64,000 nt of DNA from Flavobacterium omnivorum. Its GTDB lineage: Bacteria; Bacteroidota; Bacteroidia; Flavobacteriales; Flavobacteriaceae. Each line of letters opens with the position of its first letter. Position 1 is the first letter of the stretch. The position numbers were made by a program, and so were the translations under genes. The notes below the pieces were generated by a model. It was not told the origin of the DNA. It searched no databases and saw only the letters and a program-made list of their open reading frames with translations. Shown here one piece after another: positions 47,385 through 56,160 of the stretch. The stretch covers positions 186,001 to 250,000 of the forward strand of contig NZ_FNDB01000005.1 in assembly GCF_900099915.1 (NCBI RefSeq), written 5' to 3'.

Positions 47385-47398
47385 GTCCCGTTAGGGAC
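47385..47398 (+). repeat. Inner hairpin c at the transposase 3' end
   Basis: GTCCC-GTTA-GGGAC, 9 bp outside the stop of the transposase. It lacks the TTGGTAG tail. Confidence 0.6.
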
Positions 47399-47407
47399 TA
47401 TGCAACC

Positions 47408-47869
47408 TTAAATCAATTCTTTAAAAATAAATTTCTCATCATACTCGACTTCAAATTTCACAAGAAAATCACGATATTCCTGCGTAAATGTTTTCTTTTC
47501 ATGGTGTAATTCCTGATTTTGAATATAATTTATTACCTGACCAATTTGTGATTTACTGTATGAAAACGCACCATATCCTTCTTGCCATTCAAAATGTCCG
47601 TTTGATAATTTATTTTGATTTATCCATTTTGAAGAACTTTGTTTTACCTCCTTCATTAAATCGGAAATAGATTGTGCGGGTCTTAACCCAATCAAAATAT
47701 GAATATGGTCTGGCATTCCATTTATTGCCAAAAGCTTATGGTTATTATTTTGAATTATACCCGACATATATTTATACAAGTCTTCTTTCCATTTGGATTG
47801 TATAATTGCATCACGAAATTTAACCGCAAAAACAAAATGAATATGTATTTGTGTGTAGGTATTTGCCAT
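47408..47869 (-). CDS. REP-associated tyrosine transposase (Y1, IS200/IS605-like, TnpA_REP)
   Basis: A 153-residue single-strand transposase. It has the HUH metal site GMPDHIHILIG (His55, His57) and the catalytic Tyr115 with Gln119 in VINYIQNQELHH. The domain is complete and the frame is intact, so it may be active. It has no partner tnpB. It is enclosed by short hairpins at both ends and by REP-like units in opposite orientation outside, the arrangement of a RAYT gene with its REPs. The gene seems domesticated or mobile within an otherwise conserved region. Confidence 0.9.
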   Translation of the reverse strand: MANTYTQIHIHFVFAVKFRDAIIQSKWKEDLYKYMSGIIQNNNHKLLAINGMPDHIHILIGLRPAQSISDLMKEVKQSSSKWINQNKLSNGHFEWQEGYGAFSYSKSQIGQVINYIQNQELHHEKKTFTQEYRDFLVKFEVEYDEKFIFKELI

Positions 47870-47877
47870 AAGGTTTC

Positions 47878-47890
47878 GTCCCTATGGGAC
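47878..47890 (-). repeat. Inner hairpin d at the transposase 5' end
   Basis: GTCCC-(TAT)-GGGAC, 8 bp upstream of the transposase start; mirror of hairpin c. Confidence 0.6.
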
Positions 47891-47914
47891 TTTATTAAGG
47901 TGGGATTTCTATTC

Positions 47915-47945
47915 TTTGCTACCAACATTTAATTCCTAACGGAAT
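47915..47945 (-). repeat. REP-like unit e, inverted
   Basis: On the minus strand ATTCC-GTTA-GGAAT followed by TAAATGTTGGTAGCAAA. It is inverted relative to units a and b, on the other side of the transposase. Confidence 0.75.
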
Positions 47946-48024
47946 AATAAAAAATAAATATTCTATCGCAACAATGCACACTAAATCCACAATAACTGCC
48001 GGTGACCGGTTCCGTTCAACCCGG

Positions 48025-48057
48025 GTTTCATTGTTTGTGCTGCGCACGCAACGAAAC
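48025..48057. repeat. GC-rich hairpin in the gap after the REP region
   Basis: GTTTC-a-TTG-ttt-GTGC-tgc-GCAC-g-CAA-c-GAAAC. The surrounding 48000-48065 is clearly richer in G and C than its neighbours and includes CCGGTGACCGG. It may be a remnant of another repeat. Confidence 0.4.
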
Positions 48058-48075
48058 TCTAATTGATGGGCATAG

Positions 48076-49623
48076 TCAATTTTTATATGTTGTATTACAA
48101 TAAGGGTGAGCTAATTGTCCATTTTCTATCATGCCAAGACCACCATCTTGTTTTCTTTTTACATGGTCAATTGTTATAGAGTTTTTATGAATCAATGAAT
48201 TACAAATGTTACATTTTGTTGGATTTTTTAATGCATTTATAATAAAAACACCAGATTTGGATTCTGTAGAAAATTCTTTCCTCATATATTCTTCATAATC
48301 AATCTTTTCAGGATTGATATAATCAAATTCTTTTGAGCTTTCTAGACTATCTATAATCTCTTGTTCAGTTTTATTGTTTTGTAATTCTGAAATGATATGC
48401 AAAAATAAATTTGTAAGTTTTTTGTAACTTTTCAAACCACTACCAAATTTTGTGTTTGTTTGGTTAACAATACTTTTATATGAGAGTAAAAAGTCTTCAA
48501 ATTTACTTCTAATATCTATAAATTTGTTTAAAGCATTTGGCTTTGACTCTAATTCTTGAACTAGATTTAATATTGTATAAAATGCTGTTACTTGATACCT
48601 TCCAGTTGTACTGTAAAAATATATTGCAGGATGCAAGCCTAAAGATGAAGCGTGGATTCCAGTAATTCTACTTAATCGCTTTTTAGTTTTCTTTAATAAA
48701 TTAATTGTTTCAATTCCTGTTGTGTCGTCTGTTAATTCCGAATCATTTTTAATATCATTAGTAATATTTATTAAATCTAGAATTAAAGAAAGAGTTTGCG
48801 TTGAATAACCTTTACCAGCCAAAGGAACGTCCAATGTTTTTATTGGAGTTTCTAATTTTGGTGTAAAAAGTAAATCATTAATATCTTTTGCTAAAGTTTC
48901 AATTTCAATTTGTTTATCACTTTCAAATTTAGACCAATATTTATGTCCAGTGCCGGAACGAATAATAGCTCTTGCAGAAATTGAGTTTGGTTTTTTTCTT
49001 GACTTTAATAATTTTTTTTCAGTGTCATTAATCGGGGAAGCTTGTTCATTAATCTTAAAAAAGGAAGCTTCAGCTTTACTAGAATCTCCTCTTACCCATT
49101 GAAGTTGAATTGTTAATGTTGCTAATTTTTTAGCACGTTCTAACATTTCTGGAGTTACTTTATCTTGATTAGAGATAGCATATTTATGGTCATTATATGT
49201 ACCAAACTTTTTTTTAATTAACTTCCGTGTTTTTTCAGCAATAACAGTTTGTTCAGAAGAAATATTATATTCAAAAAATGATTGCGATATGATCCCATCT
49301 CCATAATCATCAGTTACCCAAGCGATAATTGCACTTAATCTATGTGCTCCATCAATTACAAAATTATAACCCCCAGAATTCCAAAAAATAACCGCTGGAA
49401 TTAAATCCCCATCTAAAAAACTTTGAATTAAATCACATACTTTATCGGGAGTCCATTCAGATGTTTCTCTTTGGAAATCAGGTTTTCTTAAAGTTAGATA
49501 TAAAAATGAGCCAGCTTCTAAATCTCTAACTTGAATTGCGGGTAAATTTTGTGAAGGAATTTGGTTTCCATCTTTTATTTCGAAATCTTCTCTAGGAATT
49601 AATGCGTCTAAATTTGTTGTCAT
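48076..49623 (-). CDS. DUF262 (ParB-like) and HNH nuclease domain protein, candidate defence gene
   Basis: A 515-residue protein. The N-terminal 200 residues resemble DUF262/GmrSD-N: PDFQRETSEWTPDKVCDLIQSFLDGDLIPAVIFW and the DGxHR motif as VIDGAHRLSAIIAW. The middle is helical. The C-terminal 45 residues are an HNH nuclease: CNICNSLI, SITIDHVKRKQDGGLG, N and HPYCN, with four zinc cysteine/histidine ligands visible. DUF262 nucleases include GmrSD-type restriction of modified phage DNA, so phage defence is plausible. The gene is strongly AT-rich, lies next to a transposase and has no modification partner. Assignment to a named system is not possible by eye. Confidence 0.8.
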   Translation of the reverse strand: MTTNLDALIPREDFEIKDGNQIPSQNLPAIQVRDLEAGSFLYLTLRKPDFQRETSEWTPDKVCDLIQSFLDGDLIPAVIFWNSGGYNFVIDGAHRLSAIIAWVTDDYGDGIISQSFFEYNISSEQTVIAEKTRKLIKKKFGTYNDHKYAISNQDKVTPEMLERAKKLATLTIQLQWVRGDSSKAEASFFKINEQASPINDTEKKLLKSRKKPNSISARAIIRSGTGHKYWSKFESDKQIEIETLAKDINDLLFTPKLETPIKTLDVPLAGKGYSTQTLSLILDLINITNDIKNDSELTDDTTGIETINLLKKTKKRLSRITGIHASSLGLHPAIYFYSTTGRYQVTAFYTILNLVQELESKPNALNKFIDIRSKFEDFLLSYKSIVNQTNTKFGSGLKSYKKLTNLFLHIISELQNNKTEQEIIDSLESSKEFDYINPEKIDYEEYMRKEFSTESKSGVFIINALKNPTKCNICNSLIHKNSITIDHVKRKQDGGLGMIENGQLAHPYCNTTYKN

Positions 49624-49860
49624 TTTACGTTAATTATTATTATTGTTCCTTCAACGATTTCGAGTTTAATTATGTCTACTCTATATTAGTGATATTAACC
49701 TTCAACTATACACCCAATAAAAGCTAGATTGCCGAAGTTTTATTTCGCTTTATTCATTTTCAAATATATTAAAATTTTCTTACAAATAAAGACGCATTTC
49801 TTTTTTTGAATGTTTTTCGCACTGCTTCAGTTCTACAAACCTCCTTAATTCCACAAAATC
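49624..49860. other. Gene-free stretch upstream of the DUF262-HNH gene
   Basis: AT-rich, no supported frame and no clear TAnnTTTG box for the DUF262-HNH gene. It separates the accessory patch from the repeat element at 49861. Confidence 0.4.
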
Positions 49861-49946
49861 CTAGCCCAGATGGAAGTGAAAATCCTTTTTATGCGCCTTT
49901 TCGGCGGATAAAAAGATTGCAACGAACAGCTGGAAATAGCTCCTAA
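49861..49946 (+). repeat. Conserved-ends/variable-hairpin element, copy A
   Basis: Begins CTAGCCCAGATGGAAGTGAA and ends AACAGCTGGAAATAGCTCCTAA. The same ends recur in inverted orientation at 56161-56308. The core is a hairpin AATC(C)TTTTTAT...ATAAAAA-GATT with inner CGCC/GGCG. The outer CTAGCCCAG can pair with CTGGAAATAG, so the unit can fold as one long structure. It lies upstream of the trmD promoter. Confidence 0.7.
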
Positions 49947-49982
49947 AGAAAAGTTTAATTGTTGAATTGAGCATTTGGTTAT

Positions 49983-50011
49983 TTGAAAACCTCAGCATCT
50001 TTGTACCTTTG
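49983..50011 (+). promoter_or_regulatory. trmD promoter
   Basis: TTG (49983-49985), 18-bp spacer, TACCTTTG (50004-50011). A leader hairpin CCCGA-ATCC-TCGGG follows at 50014-50027, before the ATG at 50050. Confidence 0.7.
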
Positions 50012-50049
50012 CTCCCGAATCCTCGGGATTGAAACTTATAAAAGAAATT

Positions 50050-50727
50050 ATGCGCATTGATATTGTTACTGTTCTCCCAGAATTATTGCGAAGTCCGTTT
50101 GAGGCTTCGATTATGAAACGTGCTATTGACAAAGGATTGGTGGAAGTTCATTTTCATAATCTACGGGATTATACCACCAACAGACAGAAAAGCGTGGATG
50201 ATTATCCTTATGGCGGTGGTGCCGGAATGGTGATGACGGTACAGCCTATTGATGCTTGTATTACACATTTGAAAAGTGAAAGACCCTACGACGAAATCAT
50301 TTATATGTCGCCTGATGGGGAAACCCTGAACCAAAAAATGGCGAACACCATGTCGATGTATGAAAATATCATTATCCTTTGCGGACATTATAAAGGGGTA
50401 GATCAACGCGTACGCGATCATTTTATCACGAAAGAAATCTCTATTGGTGATTATGTTTTATCTGGTGGTGAGTTAGGAGCTTTAGTATTATCAGACGCTT
50501 TAATCCGATTGATTCCGGGAGTTTTGAGCGATGAAACCTCAGCATTGACAGATAGTTTTCAGGATGGATTATTATCGGGACCTATTTACACTCGCCCAGC
50601 GGATTACAACGGATGGAAAGTTCCGGAGGTTTTGACCAGTGGGAATTTTGCCAAAATTGACAAATGGCGTGAAGATATGGCCTACGAACATACGAAGAAC
50701 AGAAGACCGGATTTGCTTGAAGATTAA
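50050..50727 (+). CDS. trmD: tRNA (guanine37-N1)-methyltransferase TrmD
   Basis: The 225-residue SPOUT methyltransferase puts m1G at position 37 of tRNAs reading CNN/GG-type codons and guards against frameshifts. It starts [25 protein letters not shown]. It has [12 protein letters not shown], the knot segment [14 protein letters not shown], and [29 protein letters not shown]. The ATG at 50050 is preferred to 50029, which would precede the family start. The promoter and a small leader hairpin lie upstream. rplS follows 170 bp later, the usual trmD-rplS order, here with its own -7 box. Confidence 0.96.
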   Translation: MRIDIVTVLPELLRSPFEASIMKRAIDKGLVEVHFHNLRDYTTNRQKSVDDYPYGGGAGMVMTVQPIDACITHLKSERPYDEIIYMSPDGETLNQKMANTMSMYENIIILCGHYKGVDQRVRDHFITKEISIGDYVLSGGELGALVLSDALIRLIPGVLSDETSALTDSFQDGLLSGPIYTRPADYNGWKVPEVLTSGNFAKIDKWREDMAYEHTKNRRPDLLED

Positions 50728-50814
50728 AAGTTTGTTTAAAGTTTAAGGTTTAAAGTTGGTATTCAAGAACTTCTAAACTTTAAACAAGAAAAACTTTAAA
50801 CTTTAAACTTTTTT
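50727..50814 (+). terminator. Repetitive TTTAAA stem-loop terminator after trmD
   Basis: The left arm has units of GTTTAAAG and the right arm AACTTTAAACTTTAAACTT followed by TTTT. An imperfect stem with register slippage can form. It lies between trmD and the rplS promoter. Confidence 0.6.
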
Positions 50815-50817
50815 ATC

Positions 50818-50825
50818 TACTTTTG
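50818..50825 (+). promoter_or_regulatory. -7 box of rplS promoter
   Basis: TACTTTTG matching TAnnTTTG, 72 nt before the ATG at 50898. The long leader (50832-50897) could hold an autoregulatory site but I see no convincing structure. Confidence 0.55.
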
Positions 50826-50897
50826 TACTCACATTAATTTAACCTCTGGCGAGATCCGTGAATGTTGATTTAATGCAACCCATAATTAAAAAATATC

Positions 50898-51248
50898 ATG
50901 GCAGATTTGATGAAATTCGTTCAAGACGAATTTGTAACAAGAAAAGAATTCCCAGTTTTTGCAGCTGGAGACACTATCACCGTTTTCTACGAAATTAGAG
51001 AGGGTGAAAAAACTAGAACACAGTTTTTCAAAGGAGTTGTTATCCAAAGAAGAGGTTCTGCTAATACAGAAACTTTCACAATTCGTAAAATGTCAGGTGC
51101 TATTGGAGTAGAGCGTATCTTTCCAGTAAACTTGCCAGCTTTGCAAAAAATTGAAATCAACAAAAAAGGTGCAGTTCGTAGAGCTAGAATTTTCTACTTC
51201 AGAGAACTTACTGGTAAAAAAGCTAAGATTAAAGACAAAAGAAGATAG
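50898..51248 (+). CDS. rplS: Large ribosomal subunit protein bL19
   Basis: A 116-residue ribosomal protein at the 30S-50S interface. It starts MADLMKFVQDEFVTRKEFPVFAAGDTITVFYEIREGEKTRTQFFKGVVIQRRG. The family signature GVERIFPVNLP is followed by VRRARIFYFRELTGKKAKIKDKRR. Length is typical (about 115). It has its own promoter downstream of the trmD terminator and a clear terminator of its own at 51266. Confidence 0.98.
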   Translation: MADLMKFVQDEFVTRKEFPVFAAGDTITVFYEIREGEKTRTQFFKGVVIQRRGSANTETFTIRKMSGAIGVERIFPVNLPALQKIEINKKGAVRRARIFYFRELTGKKAKIKDKRR

Positions 51249-51265
51249 TCAAATATCTCTTTACT

Positions 51266-51298
51266 ATAAAAGTCTCAACACTGTTGGGACTTTTTTTT
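51266..51298 (+). terminator. Terminator after rplS
   Basis: AAAAGTCTCAAC-act-GTTGGGACTTTTTTTT, one G-U pair in the stem, 17 bp after the stop. Confidence 0.9.
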
Positions 51299-51498
51299 GG
51301 TTTAAACCCAAAGTAACAATCATTATTCAGTAGATTTTAACTGAAACAAAAGAATTTTGATAGCTCTTATTTGATAATTTATAAGGAATTTCATTTTCAT
51401 ATTCGCAATTTAGATTCGCAATAATCCTAATTCCACAATTCAATTTATACTACTAAAAACTTAATGAAAACGCATTTTCTTTTACGATATCGTTTTAT

Positions 51499-51506
51499 TA
51501 CCTTTG
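51499..51506 (+). promoter_or_regulatory. -7 box of icd promoter
   Basis: TACCTTTG, 41 nt before the ATG at 51548; no TTG at -33. The preceding 51299-51498 shows no other feature. Confidence 0.5.
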
Positions 51507-51547
51507 TAGGCACGTTTAAAAATAAGAATTACCTATAGCAATACATT

Positions 51548-52771
51548 ATGACAAAAATTAAAGTAGCCAATCCAATTGTAGAATTGGATGGAGATGAAAT
51601 GACACGAATTATTTGGTCTTTTATTAAAGAAAAATTAATTCTTCCTTATTTAGACTTAGATATTAAATATTATGATTTAGGAATGGAGAGCAGAGACGCT
51701 ACCAATGATCAAATCACAATTGATTCTGCTGAAGCAATAAAAAAATACAATGTTGGTATAAAATGTGCCACCATTACCCCAGATGAAGACCGCGTTAAAG
51801 AATTTGGTTTAAAAAAAATGTGGAAATCTCCAAACGGAACCATCCGTAATATTGTAGGTGGTACTGTTTTCCGTGAACCAATTATCATGAAAAATGTTCC
51901 TCGTCTAGTACCTGGCTGGACACAACCTATTGTTATTGGCCGTCATGCTTTTGGAGATCAATACAAAGCTACTGATACTGTTATTAAAGGAAAAGGGAAA
52001 CTAACCATGACTTTTGTTCCTGAAGAAGGAGAAACTCAAACTTGGGAAGTATACGATTATAAAGGAGACGGAGTTGCAATGGCTATGTACAATACTGATG
52101 AAAGTATTTACGGTTTTGCACATTCTTCATTTCAAATGGCATTGACAAAAAAATGGCCTTTGTATCTTTCTACAAAAAATACAATTTTGAAAGCCTATGA
52201 TGGCCGTTTCAAAGATATTTTTGAAGAAGTGTACCAATCGAGCTACAAACCACAATTTGTTGAAGCAGGTATTACTTACGAACACAGATTGATTGATGAC
52301 ATGGTTGCGTCTGCAATGAAATGGAGCGGTGGATTTGTTTGGGCTTGTAAAAACTACGATGGTGATGTACAATCCGATACTGTTGCTCAAGGTTTTGGTT
52401 CTTTAGGTCTAATGACTTCTGTTTTAGTAACTCCTGATGGAAAAACATTAGAAGCAGAAGCAGCTCATGGAACAGTAACACGTCACTTTAGACAGCACCA
52501 GCAAGGGAAAGCAACTTCAACGAACCCAATTGCGTCTATTTTTGCCTGGACAAGAGGATTGGAACACAGAGGTAAATTAGACGAAAACCAAGCCTTAATC
52601 GATTTTTGCCATGCACTAGAACAAGTTTGTATCGATACTGTTGAAAGTGGAAAAATGACAAAAGATTTAGCCATGTTAGTAAAACCAGAAGGTTTGATTG
52701 CAGCAGACTATTTGACTACGGAGGCTTTTTTGGCAGCTATCCAAGAAAATTTAGATGCTAAACTAGCCTAA
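51548..52771 (+). CDS. icd: NADP-dependent isocitrate dehydrogenase (eukaryote-like, type II)
   Basis: The 407-residue TCA-cycle enzyme decarboxylates isocitrate to 2-oxoglutarate. It starts [42 protein letters not shown], the pattern of the mitochondrial/cytosolic-type homodimeric IDHs. It has the substrate loop [19 protein letters not shown], the metal-site aspartates in [11 protein letters not shown] and [19 protein letters not shown], and [17 protein letters not shown] at the NADP site. Transcribed alone with a terminator at 52794. Confidence 0.96.
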   Translation: MTKIKVANPIVELDGDEMTRIIWSFIKEKLILPYLDLDIKYYDLGMESRDATNDQITIDSAEAIKKYNVGIKCATITPDEDRVKEFGLKKMWKSPNGTIRNIVGGTVFREPIIMKNVPRLVPGWTQPIVIGRHAFGDQYKATDTVIKGKGKLTMTFVPEEGETQTWEVYDYKGDGVAMAMYNTDESIYGFAHSSFQMALTKKWPLYLSTKNTILKAYDGRFKDIFEEVYQSSYKPQFVEAGITYEHRLIDDMVASAMKWSGGFVWACKNYDGDVQSDTVAQGFGSLGLMTSVLVTPDGKTLEAEAAHGTVTRHFRQHQQGKATSTNPIASIFAWTRGLEHRGKLDENQALIDFCHALEQVCIDTVESGKMTKDLAMLVKPEGLIAADYLTTEAFLAAIQENLDAKLA

Positions 52772-52793
52772 TTATTTTCTGCTATATATATTT

Positions 52794-52826
52794 AAAAGAC
52801 AACCCGAAACGGTTGTCTTTTTTTTT
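52794..52826 (+). terminator. Terminator after icd
   Basis: AAAAGACAACC-cgaaac-GGTTGTCTTTTTTTTT, 9-bp perfect stem. Confidence 0.9.
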
Positions 52827-52915
52827 ACCTTAGCAATACCTTAACAGTTGTTATATGACAAATGCTATTCTATTTAATGTACTTTGCGTTTTTTCATTTC
52901 GATAAAATTTAAACA

Positions 52916-55297
52916 ATGACTCCAAAGAAAATTATTACCTTTTTAGTTGTAGTACTGCACGCGCTATCAGGTTTCGCTCAAGAAAAATTTACGCTAAGCG
53001 GAACTATTATTGACGCCAACAGCAATGAAACTTTAATAGGTGTCAACGTTATGATTCCAACGCTAAAAACTGGCGTAACAACAAACGAATACGGATTTTT
53101 CTCCATTACGATACCAAAGGGAAATTATACCGTTCAAATAAGTTATTTGGGCTATCAAACTATTGAAGAATCAATCGCCCTAAACCAAAATATAAAAAAT
53201 AACTTCAATTTATTTAGTAATGAAACAGCTTTACAAGAAGTAATCATTACAGACAATAAAACAAAAATTGACATCAAGAAACCTGAAATGAGTGTTAATA
53301 AACTTTCTATTTCAGCTATCAAAAAAATGCCTGTCGTTTTGGGAGAAGTCGATGTTTTAAAATCAATTTTATTACTTCCTGGAGTTACTAATGCAGGCGA
53401 AGGTGCCTCTGGTTTCAATGTTCGTGGTGGTGGAGCCGACCAAAATTTGATTTTATTAGACGAAGCAACTATCTTTAATTCATCGCATGTTTTTGGATTT
53501 TTCTCTGTTTTTAATCCGGATGCTATCAAAGATTTAAAGTTGTACAAAGGTGGAATTCCAGCACGTTATGGCGGACGAGCTTCTTCTGTTTTAGATATTT
53601 ATCAAAAAGACGGTAATAGTAAAGAATTCCATGTTAATGGAGGAATCGGATTAATTTCCAGCCGTATTTTGGCCGAAGGGCCGTTGGTAAAAGACAAAGG
53701 CTCGTTCCTTATTGGCGGTAGAAGTTCCTACGCACATTTATTCCTGAAGCTTTCCGAGGAACAAAAAGACAACTCGGCTTATTTTTATGATTTAAACACC
53801 AAATTGAGTTATAAATTAGACCCAAATAATAGTTTGTTTTTATCCGGTTATTTTGGGAGGGATGTTTTTAGTTTAAAAGATAGTTTTACTAACATTTATG
53901 GCAATACAACGGTCAATCTGAGATGGAATCACTTGTTTTCTGAAAAATTATTTTCGAATTTATCGCTTATTTACAGCGATTATTATTACGGTTTAGATTT
54001 GGATTTTATTGGTTTCAAATGGGATTCGGGCATCAAAAATTATAATGTCAAATACGATTTCAAGAATTATATTTCAGATAAATTTAAATTGAATTACGGG
54101 CTAAACGGAATTTATTACGAGTTCAATCCGGGAACCATTAAACCATCTGATGAGAACTCTGGAATAAATTTTGACCAATTGGATAAAAAATATGCTTTTG
54201 AACCTGCAGTTTACATCAATGCGGACCACGAAATCTCCGATAGAATAGCATTATCTTACGGATTACGTTACAGTATGTTTTACCGTTTAGGACAATCTAC
54301 TGTGAATATTTATGAAAATGATAATCCAGTGCTCTTTAATTCGGAATTACAGATTTATGAAAAAGCTACTCCAATTGGCACTAAATTTTACGATCGTAAC
54401 AAAGTGATGAAGAGCTATAATTATCTGGAACCGCGATTTTCATTGGCGTATCAAATCAACGACGACCAATCGATCAAAGCAAGTTACAACAGAATGGTGC
54501 AATATCTGCAATTGATTTCAAACACCTCATCGCCTACTCCGCTTGATGTCTGGACGCCAAGTGATCGTTTTATCAAACCACAAATTGCGGATCAAGTCGC
54601 TTTGGGTTACTTCAAAAACTTCAATGACGACATGTATTCCCTTGAAGTAGAAACTTATTACAAAGAAGTTCAAAACCGATTGGATTACATTGATGGTGCT
54701 AATTTGATTGCAAATAAAGCCATCGAGCAAATAATCCTAAACGGTCAATTAAGATCGTATGGTTTAGAAATCATGTTCCGAAAAAACGAAGGAAAATTTA
54801 ATGGATGGATTTCATATACATTATCCAAATCAGAGCAACAAACCCCAGGAAGAACCCCAATAGAAACCGGAATCAACAACGGGCAATGGTACAATTCAGT
54901 GTATGACAAACTGCATAATGTTGCGGTAACCACATCATATAATTTGAACGAAAAATGGTCTTTTGGAGCTAATTTTGCTTTGCAAACGGGACAACCAGTA
55001 ACGTATCCTGTTGGACAATATGAATACCTAGGAATCAATGTACCTAGTTACGGACTAAGAAATGAAAATCGGCTTCCAGCATACCACCATCTTGACATTG
55101 CTGCCACTTTAACCCCTAGCAAAAATAAAAATAGAGAATGGAAAGGCGAATGGGTTTTTAGCATTTACAATTTGTACAATCGAAAAAATGCAGCTTCCAT
55201 CAATTTCAGACAAAACGCTGATACTGGTAGCAATGAAGCCATAAAAACTTCTATTTTTGGTATAGTTCCAGCAGTGAGTTATAACTTTAAATTCTAA
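52916..55297 (+). CDS. TonB-dependent receptor with N-terminal CarboxypepD_reg domain
   Basis: A 793-residue outer-membrane receptor. It has signal peptide MTPKKIITFLVVVLHALSGFAQ, then the carboxypeptidase-regulatory-like domain (FTLSGTIIDANSNETLIGVNVMIP, TTNEYGFFSI). The plug follows, with GEVDVLKSILLLPGVTNAGEGASGFNVRGGGADQNLILLDEATIFN, and a 22-strand barrel ends in VPAVSYNFKF with the C-terminal aromatic. It takes up a ligand with TonB-ExbBD energy. The DUF4249 lipoprotein 41 bp downstream is its usual partner in Bacteroidota. The ligand is unknown. Confidence 0.92.
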   Translation: MTPKKIITFLVVVLHALSGFAQEKFTLSGTIIDANSNETLIGVNVMIPTLKTGVTTNEYGFFSITIPKGNYTVQISYLGYQTIEESIALNQNIKNNFNLFSNETALQEVIITDNKTKIDIKKPEMSVNKLSISAIKKMPVVLGEVDVLKSILLLPGVTNAGEGASGFNVRGGGADQNLILLDEATIFNSSHVFGFFSVFNPDAIKDLKLYKGGIPARYGGRASSVLDIYQKDGNSKEFHVNGGIGLISSRILAEGPLVKDKGSFLIGGRSSYAHLFLKLSEEQKDNSAYFYDLNTKLSYKLDPNNSLFLSGYFGRDVFSLKDSFTNIYGNTTVNLRWNHLFSEKLFSNLSLIYSDYYYGLDLDFIGFKWDSGIKNYNVKYDFKNYISDKFKLNYGLNGIYYEFNPGTIKPSDENSGINFDQLDKKYAFEPAVYINADHEISDRIALSYGLRYSMFYRLGQSTVNIYENDNPVLFNSELQIYEKATPIGTKFYDRNKVMKSYNYLEPRFSLAYQINDDQSIKASYNRMVQYLQLISNTSSPTPLDVWTPSDRFIKPQIADQVALGYFKNFNDDMYSLEVETYYKEVQNRLDYIDGANLIANKAIEQIILNGQLRSYGLEIMFRKNEGKFNGWISYTLSKSEQQTPGRTPIETGINNGQWYNSVYDKLHNVAVTTSYNLNEKWSFGANFALQTGQPVTYPVGQYEYLGINVPSYGLRNENRLPAYHHLDIAATLTPSKNKNREWKGEWVFSIYNLYNRKNAASINFRQNADTGSNEAIKTSIFGIVPAVSYNFKF

Positions 55298-55338
55298 GGA
55301 TAGCCTTTCAAAACAGAACAAAATAAAAACATGAAATC

Positions 55339-56160
55339 ATGAAAAAAATAACACCATATCTAATACTTTTAATAGCGGTTTTTTCAACCAGTTGCGAAGA
55401 GGTAATCGAAGTAGATTTAGACAATGCGCCACCAAAACTGGTTATTGAAGCAGCCATTAATTGGAAAAAAGGAACTTCCGGAAATCAACAACGAATAAAA
55501 TTGACTACTACCACCGGATTTTACAACACTGAAATTCCAAAAGTTTCTGGAGCAACAGTTTCCATAAAAAATAGCACTAATGTAGTTTTTTCTTTTTCGG
55601 AAATTGCGAATACAGGTGAATATACGTGCGCTACTTTTATTCCGGTTATAAACGAAACCTACACGCTGACGGTTATCAGCAATGGCAATAGGTACACTGC
55701 AACCGAAACCTTGAAACCTGTTACAGCCATTACTAAAATTGTTCAAAACAATCAAGGTGGTTTTACAGGCAACCAAAAAGAAATTAAAACATTTTATCAA
55801 GATCCAGCTGGTGAAGCTAATTATTATCTTTACAAATATGTATATTCCAATCAGGTAAAATCAAATTTTTATGTGGATCAGGATGAGTTTTTCAACGGAA
55901 ACGAATTTTTTAGTATTTCGCAAAATGATGAATTAAAAAAAGACGATAAAATTGAGGTAACGCACTTCGGAATTTCTAAAGCATACTATAATTACATGAG
56001 TGTCTTAGTGAGTATTGCTGGAAATAATGGCGGAGGACCCTTTCAATCACCACCTGCAACCGTAAGAGGAAATGTCATCAATACAACTGACACCGCCAAT
56101 TATCCTTTGGGCTATTTCTCTCTTAGTGAGGTGGATGTTAGAAATTATACAATTGAATAA
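55339..56160 (+). CDS. DUF4249 lipoprotein, partner of the TonB receptor
   Basis: A 273-residue protein starting MKKITPYLILLIAVFSTSCEEVIEVDLDNAPPKLVIEAAI. The lipobox is STSC and the EVIEVDLDNAPPKLVIEA opening is the DUF4249 signature. It is expected on the outer membrane, facing out or acting as a lid of the preceding TonB receptor, by analogy with SusD-like partners. Members are often longer (about 270-400). It is directly followed by an inverted copy of the conserved-ends element. Confidence 0.85.
   Translation: MKKITPYLILLIAVFSTSCEEVIEVDLDNAPPKLVIEAAINWKKGTSGNQQRIKLTTTTGFYNTEIPKVSGATVSIKNSTNVVFSFSEIANTGEYTCATFIPVINETYTLTVISNGNRYTATETLKPVTAITKIVQNNQGGFTGNQKEIKTFYQDPAGEANYYLYKYVYSNQVKSNFYVDQDEFFNGNEFFSISQNDELKKDDKIEVTHFGISKAYYNYMSVLVSIAGNNGGGPFQSPPATVRGNVINTTDTANYPLGYFSLSEVDVRNYTIE

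Noticed and set aside
50014-50027. Terminator CCCGA-ATCC-TCGGG before trmD
   Set aside because: The 5-bp stem is short and is not followed by a T-run; it lies between the promoter and the start codon, so at most it is a leader hairpin.
50826-50897. Ribosomal-protein leader riboregulator upstream of rplS
   Set aside because: The leader is long enough, but the only stem I find (GTTG/CAAC) is short and unconvincing; not listed as a feature.
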